A stretch of 64,000 nucleotides of DNA from contig BDDD01000175.1 in NCBI GenBank assembly GCA_001972305.1, positions 62,001 to 126,000 on the forward strand, read 5' to 3'. Positions 35,226 through 46,641 of the stretch are shown one piece after another (positions within the stretch are counted from its first letter, which is position 1; each line of letters opens with the position of its first letter). Source of the DNA: Cephalotus follicularis. Its lineage: Eukaryota; Streptophyta; Magnoliopsida; Oxalidales; Cephalotaceae. Made by a program: the position numbers and the translations under genes. Under the pieces are notes generated by a model. The model searched no databases, was not told where the DNA came from, and worked only from the letters and a program-made list of their open reading frames with translations.

Positions 35226-35345
35226 ACAGTCGACTGTCCTCCCTCGTTAGTCGACTATTTTCTCTCGATCAGTCGGCTGTCCCTTATTGGTAGTCGTCTG
35301 CCCTCAATCAACAATCGACTGCCCTCTTAGCAGTCGGCTGTTTTC
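35226..35345. repeat. CAGTCGACTG motif array within solo LTR A
   Basis: ACAGTCGACTGT is exact at 35226-35237; further copies read TAGTCGACTA, CAGTCGGCTG, CAATCGACTG and CAGTCGGCTG. Confidence 0.85.
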
Positions 35346-35403
35346 TCTCAATCGATGTCAATATGCGATGCAAACATATGCTCAAAAGCATCTAAAATCT
35401 TTT

Positions 35404-35705
35404 GGCGTCAACACCTAACTCTAGGCGTCAACGTGTATAGCACCTTGTGCCCCAAAACATAATCAGTCCCCTTTTGGCGTCAATGTGTACTCTTTACGCG
35501 TCAATGTTTATACCAGTTCTCTAGGCGTCAACGTTCAATCCAGTCACTTAAGCATCGCCACTTAACTCTTAGTGTCGTTCACTCACGTGTAGCAGTACAA
35601 AGCGTCAACACTTCTCTCAAAAGCGTCGACTGTCTAAAGGAACCAAGAGTTCAGTTCTCGTATAACAGTCCATAGCGCCGACGTTTTTCCTTTAGGCATC
35701 GATGG
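35404..35705. repeat. GGCGTCAACG motif array within solo LTR A
   Basis: Immediately next to the CAGTCGACTG array lies a second type: GGCGTCAACACC, GGCGTCAACGTG, GGCGTCAATG, GGCGTCAACGTT, AGCGTCGACTG, GCGCCGACG. Two motif types in one LTR. Confidence 0.8.
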
Positions 35706-37304
35706 TTAAAGAAGACCAAAAGATCGTCTTCTTCAACACGTTTCAATACTCAGAAATAAACATGCATAAATACACATGCAATCCAATCCATAATCGTTTC
35801 AATCACAATATGCAAGGCATGTTAGCTACTCATAGTAACCCTAACACCAATCACACCATTCACACACCCTGGGAAAATCATCCCAAAACATGTATGGAAT
35901 TCAATCCACAATCACTCTAAAACACGATATGCATGGCAGGTTAACTACTCATAGCAACACTAACACCAATCATGCAATTCACAAACCACAAACCATGCAT
36001 TTCATCAATGACATTACAACATGATTGAACTCAAACTTGCATGTATAGCTTCCCCTACCTGTTACAAATCGGGCTGCAAGTTCAATCGCCAAAAATTTCC
36101 AATTACTGTTGAACCGAATCCGGTTCTTGCCAATTGATCAAATCCTCACTGCCAAATCCAATTGCCACTCACACACTGCACATACAACATATTTCCATTA
36201 CGATCAACGCACAGAATGCAACGCCGTCGTCACTAGAGTTCCTACCAAATTCTGGCCAACTCACTCAGCTTGTGAAACACCCATAAACAGGTACCACATT
36301 GAACGGTCTACTCGAAACCGCTCAAGAGTCGCTATGACTCGGCGTCGAACCCCGTGTCACCAGCGGCAGTGAGTTACGACTCACTAAGTTGACTAGCCCG
36401 ACTTCCACCACTGCGGCCACCACCCAAAAACACCACAAAACCACCAGTTCTACGCATCATTGCCTGGGACTTGCAGAGACTCGGTGCCGAATGACGTGTC
36501 TTAGGTGGCAGTTAGTCAACTCGCTGAGTCTACTCAACCAAGTGATTCTGGCCGAGAAACTCCATAACGGTGGTCAAAATGGACAGAGCTGGCCTCCTAG
36601 ATGAAGACCCGCTCCATCTGAGATGCCAACGGCGGTGAAAACACACGGCCGTGATGCGCATAGTGATGGGGAAGAAGAGAAGAAAAGAGAGAAAATAGAA
36701 GGAGAAGGAAGTGTTACCGGCGAGTTGAGGTCCTGCGCTGCTCGCCGTCCTCTCCTGGTCTGGCGGCTTGCTCCGGCGTCATCTCTAGCACCCTCTCTCT
36801 CTTTCTCTTTCCCGTACTCTCTCCCGCTCTCTCGCCTCTCTCTCCCTGTCTCATTTTCTTTCTTCTTTTGCATGGGCGCGCTATACGCCCGTGTCGTCTC
36901 TTTTTTTTCCTTTATTTTGATTCTCCCTTCTTTCTTTATTATATTCTTGCCTTTCTTCTTGGCATTTTACCAATAAATATTAAGGTCTGCGTCCCTTTTT
37001 CCCGCAAATTATGATATTAATTAATCCAGCGGCCACTAAAATAACCGTAATAATAATGAGAACATTGGGCTTTGCTGTCGCACATTAAAAATAGACTTTA
37101 TTAACCATTTTGGAGCAACATAATTGCGGCTTCATTGCGAAATGCCTTGAACATTTCCTTATCGTTCCTCTTTCAAAATTCGACATTATAAAAGGGAAAA
37201 CATCATCAAAGTCGAGAATTTCACTATTCTTATTAATTCCATAATAAGATTAGATTAAAATTGTAATATTGCCTTTTTGTGAAAAACCCGGGCGTTACAG
37301 ATCA

Positions 37305-37990
37305 CCTGCATGTGGAATTCACCCTTAGGTTCACTTGCTCTGGAAGAATTGACCCCTTAGGTTCAACTACCAAGCGGACTTCACCCTTGGGTTCACCTGC
37401 TTTTGGAAGAATTCACCCCATTTGGGCTCACCTACTAGGGACAGTCTCTATGTGGATTGACTTCTTAAGTTCACCTACTATAGGACGTCTTCCTAAGTCT
37501 GTGCATATATACATCAGGCAGAGAAGGAACTCTGCTCGGTGCTCTGACCCTTAGTTAGACTTGGCGCTCACGACCCTATACATTGCTCTAATCATTCTTA
37601 CGCTTGGGGGACTGGTCAGACAGGTACGCATGAATGTGCTTGGCGACCATATAGACTGGCCTGCTCGGCATGCGCGGGTTAGTTCACTATAAGAGTTTGT
37701 ATGACTTCCATGTATATATTCATCTCTAGAAGAGAAGGTGGTCTACTCGGTATGCTTGGACTAGTCCTGCTCGGCATGTACGGACTAGTCATGCTCGGTG
37801 ACCTTATGGGCAGGCCTGCTCGACATGTGGGGACTAGCCATGCTTGACATGCTCGGACAAGTCATGCAAGGCACACGCAAGTAGTTCATGCTTGGACATG
37901 CTACGCTAGGCACACTCATGAGCAAGTCAAGCTCGACAACCAAATGGACTAGTCTGCTTGGCACGCTTATGACTAGCCCGACTTCGAGCT
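37305..37990 (+). repeat. Two minisatellites of solo LTR B, right part
   Basis: 37305-37480 continues the GGTTCACCTGC/GGAATTCACCC array. About 37660-37980 holds a second, degenerate array of about 30 bp, with ATGCTCGGCATG, ACTAGTCATGCTCGG and similar words. Confidence 0.8.
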
Positions 37991-38827
37991 AGGGAGCTCT
38001 AAGTCCTCTGGAGACTAATCCAGCTCAGCGTCAAGATGTAATTCTAAGTACTTTCCAAGTACTGAACTTCATCGAGATCATTCCTAACTCCTTAACATTG
38101 GCAGAGGAATAAACAAGGAAATCCTAGTCTAACAAACACAACATAATCAAGCAATACAATCAAGCAATACAAGCAACACATACACCAATCAATCAACACA
38201 GACAACAACACACAACACACATGCTGGTAGTCACTCAAACATGTAGCAACCTACCCCAGAAACTGTTGAAAACAGAGATCGCCTGATTCCTTCTTTAGTG
38301 CTGAACTTCCTCTAAGTCTGGAGCTACCACGCACCTCAGCTTCCTTCTATTTTCCACTATGGCATTGCTCCTTCGCTTTCAGGTGATGGGGAATTTATAC
38401 GGGAGACTTCGAACTCTCCCGAGGATGCTCCTCACTATCGCTTTCCTCAACTTTCTCATGACACCAGGCCCCATCTTCCACTTTCTCACCTTCCTCCTGA
38501 TTTTTCCATAATGGAAGTGGGAAAGGAAGTCTGAAACATGTTTCATGGGCGTCTCCTCTCTTATATACCCATGTGAAGAACGATCTAGAAAGTGCCACAC
38601 AAACAACCGCCTTCTACAACTCTTTGGGCCGATTCTCTCCTTTATTTCTCCATACCTTTTGGCCCACTTACAAGCTCATTCTCAAAGCCCAATCCGTCCA
38701 AGGATTCCAGCCCAAACCATTCTTTCCAAAAACCAATTCAGCTGTGGCCCATTTAAGAGAACTAATGTCTCAAGGCCCATAGCACATATATACATAATAA
38801 TTCTTTATGATATTAGGGGGCGTTACA

Positions 38828-38880
38828 GCTTTATTCCAATTGTTGAATATGGGGACCATATTCTAATGAGGAGGGGAGAA
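38828..38880 (+). pseudogene. Terminal piece and PPT of the interrupted gypsy relic
   Basis: 'TGTTGAATATGGGGACCATA' and GAGGAGGGGAGAA match 4901-4940, so this is the continuation of the gypsy relic cut at 33504. The polypurine tract is directly followed by an LTR. Confidence 0.9.
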
Positions 38881-39862
38881 TGCAACGATCTGAACTTTGC
38901 ATTTCATTTTATCATATTTATGCATTAATTTTTTTGTATTGTATTGACCGATTAGGGTATGTTGTACCCGATATACGATTATTGAAGGGATTAGAGTATT
39001 ATTTATACTCATCCTTATTTTATTGATTGAGCATGCATACTCAAATTATTGTTTGGGTGAGTTTAAGTTGAGTTTCGGAAGGTGCAATCGCGTTTGTTTA
39101 TGATCACATGTTTTAAACGAACCGTGGCCACTCATTACTTCTATATAAACTCATTTTTCTCTCTTTTCTCACATAACTCACTCTCTCCCCGACTCTTTCT
39201 CCTAGCCGACTTCACCAGCCCCTCTCCCTCTTCTATTGTTCTCTCTACAACGCACACACAAACTTCTCTTTCTCTCCCTTTCCTCTACCAAATTTCTCCC
39301 CCTCTCCCTTTCTTTTTTCTTTCTCTTCACTTCACTACACAGAACATACCATACCAAATCACACACCAACTACCCCACTAATGTTGCCACCATTCAGAAA
39401 CTTTCTTGGGTGGATTGGAGAATGTCTTGGCATCAAGAACACTTGTCATAAGTTTTGATACATTAGGGAGCCATAGACTTGAGACTAATCTCCAATTTCT
39501 ATCAATATTCCTCACCAAAAGATTGTAAGTGTTGGGTAATGTTTCTATACCTAAAATGCAATTTATTTTGCACATATAGACTGTATTTGAGTGATTGGAA
39601 TGATTGTTATTGACTGAATTGATTGGTTGCGTGAAATCGGTGAAAAATAGTTTATAGATGCATTTTAGCCCTTTTAATGTTTCCAGACCTTCAGGCCCAA
39701 CAAATGACTTTAGATGTTGATATGTTGTTATTGGACATGTCTAGATGATTCTCTCAAAGTTTTGTTTCAAACTGGTTTTAGGAAGGCCGCCAAAATTGGA
39801 TTTTGACTCAGATTTTGCTTAAGAAAAACCTGTCATTTTTTTTTTGCTGAATTGCAGGGATA

Positions 39863-39978
39863 GTCAACTAACTTCTGCATATTACTCGACTAACAATTGG
39901 CTGGTTGCCCTATTTGAGTTTATTGGTGCCCCAGTCGACTAATGGGTCTTACCAGTTGACTAATAGTCGACTGGTTTG
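39863..39978. repeat. Small TCGA-centred array, CCAGTCGACTAAT type
   Basis: AGTCAACTAA, CTCGACTAA, CCAGTCGACTAATGG (39931), CCAGTTGACTAAT and TAGTCGACTGG (39964). Confidence 0.75.
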
Positions 39979-40934
39979 ATACTTTTACCTCTAAAAAGTG
40001 ATGTTTTCACTTGTTTATCAAACGGTTTTAAATGGGAGCCTCCTATGACTACACTAACTCTATATTGAACATGTTTTCATTGTTTATTGACCATCGAAAT
40101 TAGATAACCATGTTTCACTAAGCACTCTTGCTTGATCTGAGACGTAACCGCTTAATGCTTGTCTTTACAAAATCAAAGTTATTAGGTTGTTAATCAATGA
40201 TGCTTTATCCTGAGTGTCCTTCGCCTAGAGTCAATTTTTAGCATAGGCATTAACACATGACTTAGTTCTCTGAGCTATATGCCGATTGTTGGAATCTCCT
40301 CTTTGCAATTCGGGGTATCCCTTAGCACCTAGTTACTTGTTTTTAAAGCATTTGCAATGTTTTCAAATGACCACTTGATCGAATTTCACTTGAGATTACT
40401 CAAGTTCTTGTCAAACTATTTTCTTCATGGTTAGGCAGGTCATGATCCTTTCATAGATCAATTGATTGTACAAAACTTTCAATTGACACGATTGACTGAC
40501 TTATTGACCAATAGATTGCTTGACTAACTAATTGAATGACAATATTATCATCTATCAACCTATCGTATCGAACGATGGAATAGTCGTGTTGACGATTGAG
40601 TGATTGATTGATACCAAAGGCACCCTAATGATCTCTAGTTGAGCCCAAATGGTATTCCACTTCGATTAGACATTCATTTCCTATCAGTTGATGATATTAT
40701 CACCGATTGATATTGATTGATTGATTGACTCTGACCATAGGTGTTTTAGTGTTATCTAGTCAGGAAGTTAGGCGTTGATTATACCACCATCTATCACCTC
40801 TTGTTAGATATTTGCTGCCTATTGGCTATTGACATTGATTGATTGCTTTGCAATGTATTGTATCTATACAGTGGCCTAGTGATTATGGTAAGAGCAATGG
40901 ATGTCTTGTCCCACCTAACTGATGTATCACTTAT

Positions 40935-41068
40935 TGCATTGCTCTCCTTTCGGGTCATAGCGATTCCATTTATATTGTGCTCCTTTCAAGTCGTAGAGAT
41001 TCCACTGATATTGCTCTCCCTTTAGTTTGTAGCGATATTACGCTCCCTTCGGGCTATAGAGATTTCCT
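40935..41068 (+). repeat. Irregular GCTCTCCTTTCGGG repeat, four copies
   Basis: GCTC(T)CCTTTCGGG..TAG.GATT units start near 40941, 40979, 41013 and 41042, 29-38 bp apart. Confidence 0.75.
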
Positions 41069-41791
41069 AGAATGATCTAATTGGTTGGGATAGGCCAATC
41101 CTAGACGATTAGATATGTCTATCACCATTTTCAGGCAGACTACCTTCTCAAATGTAGACCATATATACTAACACTGATATCATATTGTAAGGCCATGAAC
41201 TCTATAGGATTATTGATCGATTGATTGTCTGATAGATGATTGATAAGGCTGATTGATTAGATCTCCCATTCAGATACACCGGTATGGAACGATTATTTAC
41301 GTATGGTAAATCGCAATTGGCATTCATACATCCACACACTGCTCAATCATATTGTACAAGTTGATATTCCCTACATTGATATTGTACACCATTAGTGCAT
41401 ACTTTTCATATAGCGTAATCTTCACATGCGGATATACTTGCACTGCCCTATGGCAAACCCATTCTTTGGCATGTGACATTTACTTTGATTTCATGTGGTT
41501 CTTTATGGCCCAATGGGTGTGGAGGCTCTTAGCTGCTATTGCAGTTTGAATATTGGATCTTTATTACTTTATCATTACATGTATAAGTACTATACCTTTT
41601 GGTTAAGTGTTGTAATTTTATTCAGGCTTGTAATAATCAGTATTTTTCTAACTTTACTTTTATAAGCTTGAAGACATGTGCGTAATGAAGTTTTAAATTT
41701 ATCCTACTTTTTGAAATGCATCCTAGGCTTGACTACTGCATTGTATTGAATGTAACGCCTCAGGTTTATTACCTAGATGTCGGGTGTTACA

Positions 41792-42129
41792 ATTATACAC
41801 ATCATATGTTTCCATTTTTGTCCTCATCTCATCTTCAAGCAGCACTCCAAAATGCTTGAAAATCAAAGTGAACACAATTCCATAGGGCAAAATGCCTTTC
41901 GAGCTCTAAGCAGACTTAATCATATGACTCATAATCAACACAGACATATTATATCCTCTACCCTCAACAATATTCATCATCAAGAAAACCTCTATACCAC
42001 TAATAGAGCTATATCTCCATTAGTAGGGTAAACTTGGTGAGAAATTACATGATGCAACTAGCGTTTAGTGATACTCAGCTTGTTTGTAGCGCTTGCCATT
42101 GCTTTAAACACCTCTTCATTAGCATAAAA
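41792..42129 (-). pseudogene. Fragment of an env-like 'putative plant transposon protein'
   Basis: On the minus strand a piece reads SSKGILPYGIVFTLIFKHFG and continues LLEDEMRTKMETYDVYN, which aligns with QKKFVLPFGSILTKIFHYHE and LEGEIGTKLKKEDTYN of the Sirevirus env-like ORF at 46642-47845. It is cut by the LTR end at 41791 and the LTR start at 42130. The relation is seen directly in the sequence; the family name is my inference. Confidence 0.6.
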
Positions 42130-44490
42130 TGTAAGCCCTATATTTTTATAGGTACGGAATTGTATGTATTTTGTTTGCACTTATACTGTATTGTACGGTA
42201 TTGTACATATGGATGGCATGGATTGTATATGATATATACTATTTTCCACTTTTATGGCTATTTATGGGTAGTATGGGTTCAATTGAACATAAGCATAGTT
42301 TTTTGAGAATTTCGCCTAAAGGAGCCTATATCTATATATAGGCGGTTCAGCTCTTTCTATGCTCATTTTCATATCTCGTTCAATTCTAGAGACAGAGTCA
42401 GTTAGAGAGAGAAAGTGGGTGGAATCAAGCAAGGAGGGAGTCTTTGGGATCGTGGCAGAGTGTAGAACCTCAAGGGAGAAGCAGAATGAGGATTCAAGCA
42501 GCTTATTCTCTGTTCTCAGCCAATTTGAGGTAGGTTCTACGTATATGCTTTAGATCCATTATTTTAAAAGGGATTGAATGGATTCTATGGTCATGGATAG
42601 CTGTACACATGCTAGATGAATGGACTAGAGTGTTTGTTATGGTTTAAAATAGATTGAAATGGGAATCGAAGAGAGAATTAAGAGTTTAGGTTTACAGGCT
42701 TAATCCCTTTTCTCTCTAGATTCATGGGTTATGGGTACGGATCTGAAGGGTTAAAGTTATTTTTATGTTATAATCGACATTAGGGGCATATAGCTGCGTT
42801 TGGATTAAATTTAAATGGATTTCAATCATTCTAAAATGGATTTTATAAACTGTTTAACGAACTGCCTGCTGCTGCCAAATCGTCGACGCTTTGGCTGTAG
42901 GCGTCGACGCTTTGATCGCGTAAACCGGGAAAAATGGATAAAACCGTCGACGCTTTTGGTTAAACCGTTGACGCTTTATGTGTAACAAAACGGCTGACGC
43001 TTAGTGCACACATCGACGCTTAAGGCACAACGCTTTAACGGTCGACGCCTAGCACGAAGGTGTCGACGCTTAGCGCCCTGTTTCAGGCAAACTACACCGT
43101 TTTCAGCCCCAAATGGTTTTCTCTTCTATTGGATTCCATAGGAAGCCTCCTTAAGTCCTTGTAGCCTATGAAAATCCTCTTTTAACATGTTTAATCTTCA
43201 AATCGACTTTCAAAGTAAATCCTTAAAGAAAGTTTCCACAAAAATGGGTTCTATTCAAATGGTTTTCAATAATGGCTAGGATAACTCAATTGGGACATCT
43301 GGAAACGGATATCCTAGTTGGACTTCCTCTCCATTGTTTTTACAACTCCGATAGAGGCTAAGAAAAACTGTTACGGAAAATGGTTTTGAAACGGTTATGA
43401 AAAAACTGTTACGGAAACGGTTACGGAAAATGGTTTTGAAACGGTTTTGATAGATGGATCCAATGTGATCTTTTATGGTTAGGCCCTTATCCTTAAAATG
43501 AAAATATGGTTACGGGTATGGTACGACTATGATTGATGGATTGTTGTGGTTGAGACTTAACAGGATAAACCATTCATAATCTTCATTTATGTCATGAAGT
43601 ATTATGGGTGTAGGCCCCATATTATGGATATATTAATCCTCCCTTTTTGGGTGAACCTACGGGGATCATCACATTGTGGATGGATACGGTATGATATGAA
43701 TTATAGAGATCTCTATTATCGGCTGGTACCTTCAGGACTAGTATACGGGCTAGTACCTTCGGGACTAGTATTACGGTATGGTACGGATTATGGGGCCGGT
43801 GTTATCCTATACTCCACACGGCTATGGCAGGAATGGTGTATAGACAGTGGGGGCACTATCTCGGCCTGGAGATGCAGACGAGTACTTGACCCTATGGATT
43901 GATTGTTCCTATGGATGGTTACAGATTGTTTTATGGAGTGTCTGCAGGCCTATGGCCTTTGATGTGATTACGACTAGCCAAGTATACCACCGCTTAGGGA
44001 CGGATGGTATACTGACATTGTCCACAATTGGCATTCATGCATTTCACATGTCATTCATATATATATCTTTATAACTGTTGCATTTCATAGCATATAGTAT
44101 AGCCTACACAGCCATGGGTTGCTGACCCATTCTTCTAATGGGTGGGGTACAGGTGAAGCACCGAAGTGATCAGACGGGCCGGATCGCAGTACAGGATTCT
44201 TGTAGCAGTATAGTTCTACCATCTACCTTGTATATATGAATTTGAATGTATAAGAGACATAATGTATTTCAGCTATTGACCTGTCGGCATGTGGTAGCAC
44301 TTAAGATGTATGTTTGATGTTGCGGTTATAGTTGGGTTCATCTATTGGATGGTTATCTTCCGCATGCATGTTGTATATTAAAGTTTTAAATTTGTAGCGT
44401 TTTTGGACTATGATGCTAGTATGTGATGGATCGTATGGACAAACCTACCACGTGAAGAGCCTTGGAGTCAACCTCTGCTTACCCATATGA
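42130..44490 (+). repeat. Gypsy-type LTR (family C, copy 2)
   Basis: Starts TGTAAGCCCTAT. A TATA-like TATATATAGG is near 42333. 42880-43440 is strongly similar to 20700-21240 of copy 1 (array, 'cataggaagcctcc', 'gatatcctagttggacttcc'). Near 43721-43780 two ~27-bp copies of GGCT.GTACCTTC.GGACTAG occur, where copy 1 has its 37-bp array instead. The right end is unclear: similarity to the copy 1 end fades near 44490. Confidence 0.7.
42881..43075. repeat. TCGA-centred motif array, AAGCGTCGACGCTT type
   Basis: CGTCGACGCTTTG (42881), the perfect palindrome GCGTCGACGC (42901-42910), CGTCGACGCTT (42946), CGTTGACGCTT, CATCGACGCTT, GGTCGACGCCT and TGTCGACGCTT (43061). GCGTCGACGC is self-complementary. 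Confidence 0.88.
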
Positions 44491-44624
44491 TAGTACGTGC
44501 TGGTCTATCTAGATTGATCATGCCCTGAGTGTTGATCCTATGGCCAGGAAGATTCGAAATAAAGCATACCGATATTCCAACTCTCACATCGCGATCTCAT
44601 CATGAACTTTGAAATAAGCACTCT
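44491..44624. other. Unassigned spacer
   Basis: No coding family or repeat recognised. It lies between the LTR above and the Sirevirus-like element. Confidence 0.5.
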
Positions 44625-45924
44625 TGCAATATACAAGAGGGGGGGTGAATTGAATATTGATGTAAATATCGGAAATTTAAAAACTTTAAATTTAAATAGT
44701 GAAAGGAAAGAAAAACTTCTCCGATTTAGAGTGGTTCGGCTAACTCTTGCCTACGTCCACTTTTCCCAAGGGAGCTCCTTGAGTTTCCACTATCTAGAAT
44801 TGATTATGGTAGCAATTCGTTACACCTTACAATTTCGTGATTGACCTCAATCACAAGACCATGACCTCAAGACCTTAGAGGATTCTCCTCGTTTACAAGT
44901 GGTTGTGAAATGTGTTTACAAGATAACCTCTCAAATAGGTTTGATATGGATAATTACAGAACACAATATGAATCTCACAGAAGAACTCAAGAGATGGAGC
45001 TTTGAAGCTTTTGGGAACACTATAGAGTACTTGAGATTTTTGACACTAGAATGCTTGAATTTGATTTCTCTCTTGATGTTGTGTAATTCTTGTTGAATTG
45101 ATGTGAAATCAGTTGTTCTTCTCTGAGGTTTGAATCTTCCTTTTATAGGCAGAAGAGTCTTATAGCCATTGCAGAAATCATGGAAGCTTTTGATTTAATA
45201 ATGTGTTGATGCAACTTTGCTTTTGTCTCTGCTGGCAGAAAGACGTCGATGTCTTCATAAAGGCGTCGATGTCTTTGACTGTTACTAGCCGTTGTAAGTG
45301 CGCTAACTAGCCGTTCCGTGTTTCCCGGGTCAATCATTTTGAAAAGACGTCGATGTCTTTTAAAGGCATCGATGTCTTTGCTGGGAATGTTTTCAGGTAT
45401 TTGAAGTTATGAGCATCACATCGACTTCTTCTTTAAGGGTCGATGTCTTTTCTGGATTTTGCAGATTGGTCTAGAAAGACGTCGATGTCTATGGTAAGGG
45501 ATCGATGTCTTTTCATGGACGTCGATGTCTTCACAAACAAGGATCGATGGCATCACTCGATTTTGACCTGTAACTTTGGCACCTCAAGATGTCGATGTCT
45601 TCTTGATAGGGATCGACGTCTTTTGTATGCACGTCGATGTCTTTGCTTGTAAGGATCGATGTCTTCACTAAAATTTGACCTGTAACTTTGGGCACTAAAG
45701 ACGTCGATGTCTTTATTCAAAGGGATCGATATCTTTCTCCAAATTTTTCCTGTATCTTCGATGGCTTTAAGACGTCGATGTCTTCTTCAATGAGGATCGA
45801 TGTCTTTCTCCTTGCAGTTGATTTTTGCCTTTTGTGAAGCTTTCTAATATCTTGCACATCAAGTAAACTTGTTAAATGCAAATATGTTATCATCAAAACA
45901 AGGATTGAGACTAAATCGTCAACA
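44625..45924 (-). repeat. 3' LTR of the Sirevirus-like element
   Basis: On the minus strand it begins TGTTGACGATTTAG and ends CCCCCCTCTTGTATATTGCA; 1300 bp. The minus-strand TATA box GCCTATAAAA is at 45141-45150. The motif array lies just upstream of it in transcription direction. Confidence 0.9.
45240..45810. repeat. TCGA-centred motif array, AAGACGTCGATGTCTT type
   Basis: About twenty copies of AGACGTCGATGTCTT or GGATCGATGTCTT (for example 45241, 45262, 45345, 45477, 45516), alternating between a GACGTCGATG and a GGATCGATG form in a loose ~75-bp higher-order pattern that also carries 'TTTGACCTGTAACTTTGG'. The array ends about 90 bp upstream of the TATA box. Confidence 0.92.
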
Positions 45925-46641
45925 ATCTCCCCCTTTTTGATGATGACAAAAATTTGCTCAAAAAGGCATAAACATAAGTGATATAAATTAAGTTAAGCAA
46001 TGTTCATACGAGAAAGTTCCGTTTGAATATGCAGCTTTATTTCTAATTCATTTGAGCTATTTGAGTTTTACAAATGTAAGCAATATCAATTAGCTATCTC
46101 CCATAACAATAATAATGAGCTATGCTTTTGAACTTTTATTTCTCCCCATTAGTTATAAAATCTAACTTTTTTGAGCCTATTTCTCCCTTTACTTATAAAA
46201 CTAATGCAACAATGCTTTTGAGTTCTCTTATGCTTTTGAGCCTATTTCTCCCCCTTTTTTGTATAGCATCAAAAAGATAGAAGAAAAATAGCTCCCCCTT
46301 AATACATGAAAGGGTAAAAACAATATCAATAATATTGAACATTATCATATAAGCAATTAATACTCAAGATATAAAAAAAATTTTGTAATAACATTCACAA
46401 TCATAAACATAAACACCATATCATAAACACAATTTCATCATATCATTAACAAAAACACATTGTTCTTACACGAATTAAAAATACATAAACATCTTCATTA
46501 TAACCAAAAAACACAAACAAACAGCAACAAAGATTATGCAGGAGGAGGATTGGAATCGGAGGCGGAGTCATCGCCCGAAGTCTCTTCGCAAGTGTCAATA
46601 ACCTTGGAAGCCGCGAGCTTTCGTTCCAATCTTTTGAGGCG
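45925..46641 (-). promoter_or_regulatory. Polypurine tract and additional PPT-like tracts
   Basis: The minus strand reads AAAAAGGGGGAGAT at 45925-45938, next to the 3' LTR. Similar tracts recur upstream: AAAAAAGGGGGAGAA near 46246-46260 and AAGGGGGAGC near 46290, with shorter ones near 46141 and 46185. Multiplied PPTs are a described Sirevirus feature. The remainder to 46641 is AT-rich without genes. Confidence 0.8.

Larger units (their letters stand above)
34192..37299 (-). mobile_element. Solo LTR (family A) with perfect target duplication
   Basis: 3108 bp. On the plus strand it starts TGTCACACCCC and ends CCCGGGCGTTACA; gatca flanks both sides (34187-34191, 37300-37304). The part 34192-35200 matches the reverse complement of the 3' half of the LTR at 7526-9850 (for example 'atccagcttat' and the 'ccccctacaatttc' region). 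The other half differs and has its own leader. It carries two motif arrays. The ORF at 36623-36976 is a Ser/Leu/Phe low-complexity by-product of the pyrimidine-rich leader. Confidence 0.92.
33505..38827 (-). mobile_element. Solo LTR (family B) split by solo LTR 34192-37299
   Basis: On the minus strand it starts TGTAACGCCCCCTAA and ends GGGGCTTGACA. Halves are 33505-34191 and 37305-38827. Flanks tcttt and gcttt fit a 5-bp duplication with one change. A minus-strand TATA box, GGTATATAAGAG, lies at about 38559-38570. It contains two minisatellites and no coding sequence. It interrupts the gypsy relic, whose terminal sequence 'tgttgaatatggggaccata' resumes right after it. Confidence 0.75.
38881..41791 (+). 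repeat. 3' LTR of the interrupted gypsy relic
   Basis: Starts TGCAACGATCTG and ends TCGGGTGTTACA; 2911 bp. A TATA box, TATATAAAC, is at about 39142, followed by a CT-rich leader (39155-39345). It is related in layout to the LTR at 4941. It contains a small motif array and an irregular repeat. The ORFs at 39082-39451 are low-complexity frames from the CT-rich leader. Confidence 0.85.

Noticed and set aside
36623..36976. 117-codon ORF with hydrophobic end resembling a membrane protein
   Set aside because: Low-complexity Ser/Leu/Phe translation of a pyrimidine-rich leader inside solo LTR A.
39082..39451. Ser/Leu-rich ORFs downstream of the TATA box at 39142
   Set aside because: They arise from CT-rich leader sequence of the LTR.
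43594..44074. ORFs of 75-102 codons in LTR C copy 2
   Set aside because: Not conserved in copy 1 and without family features.
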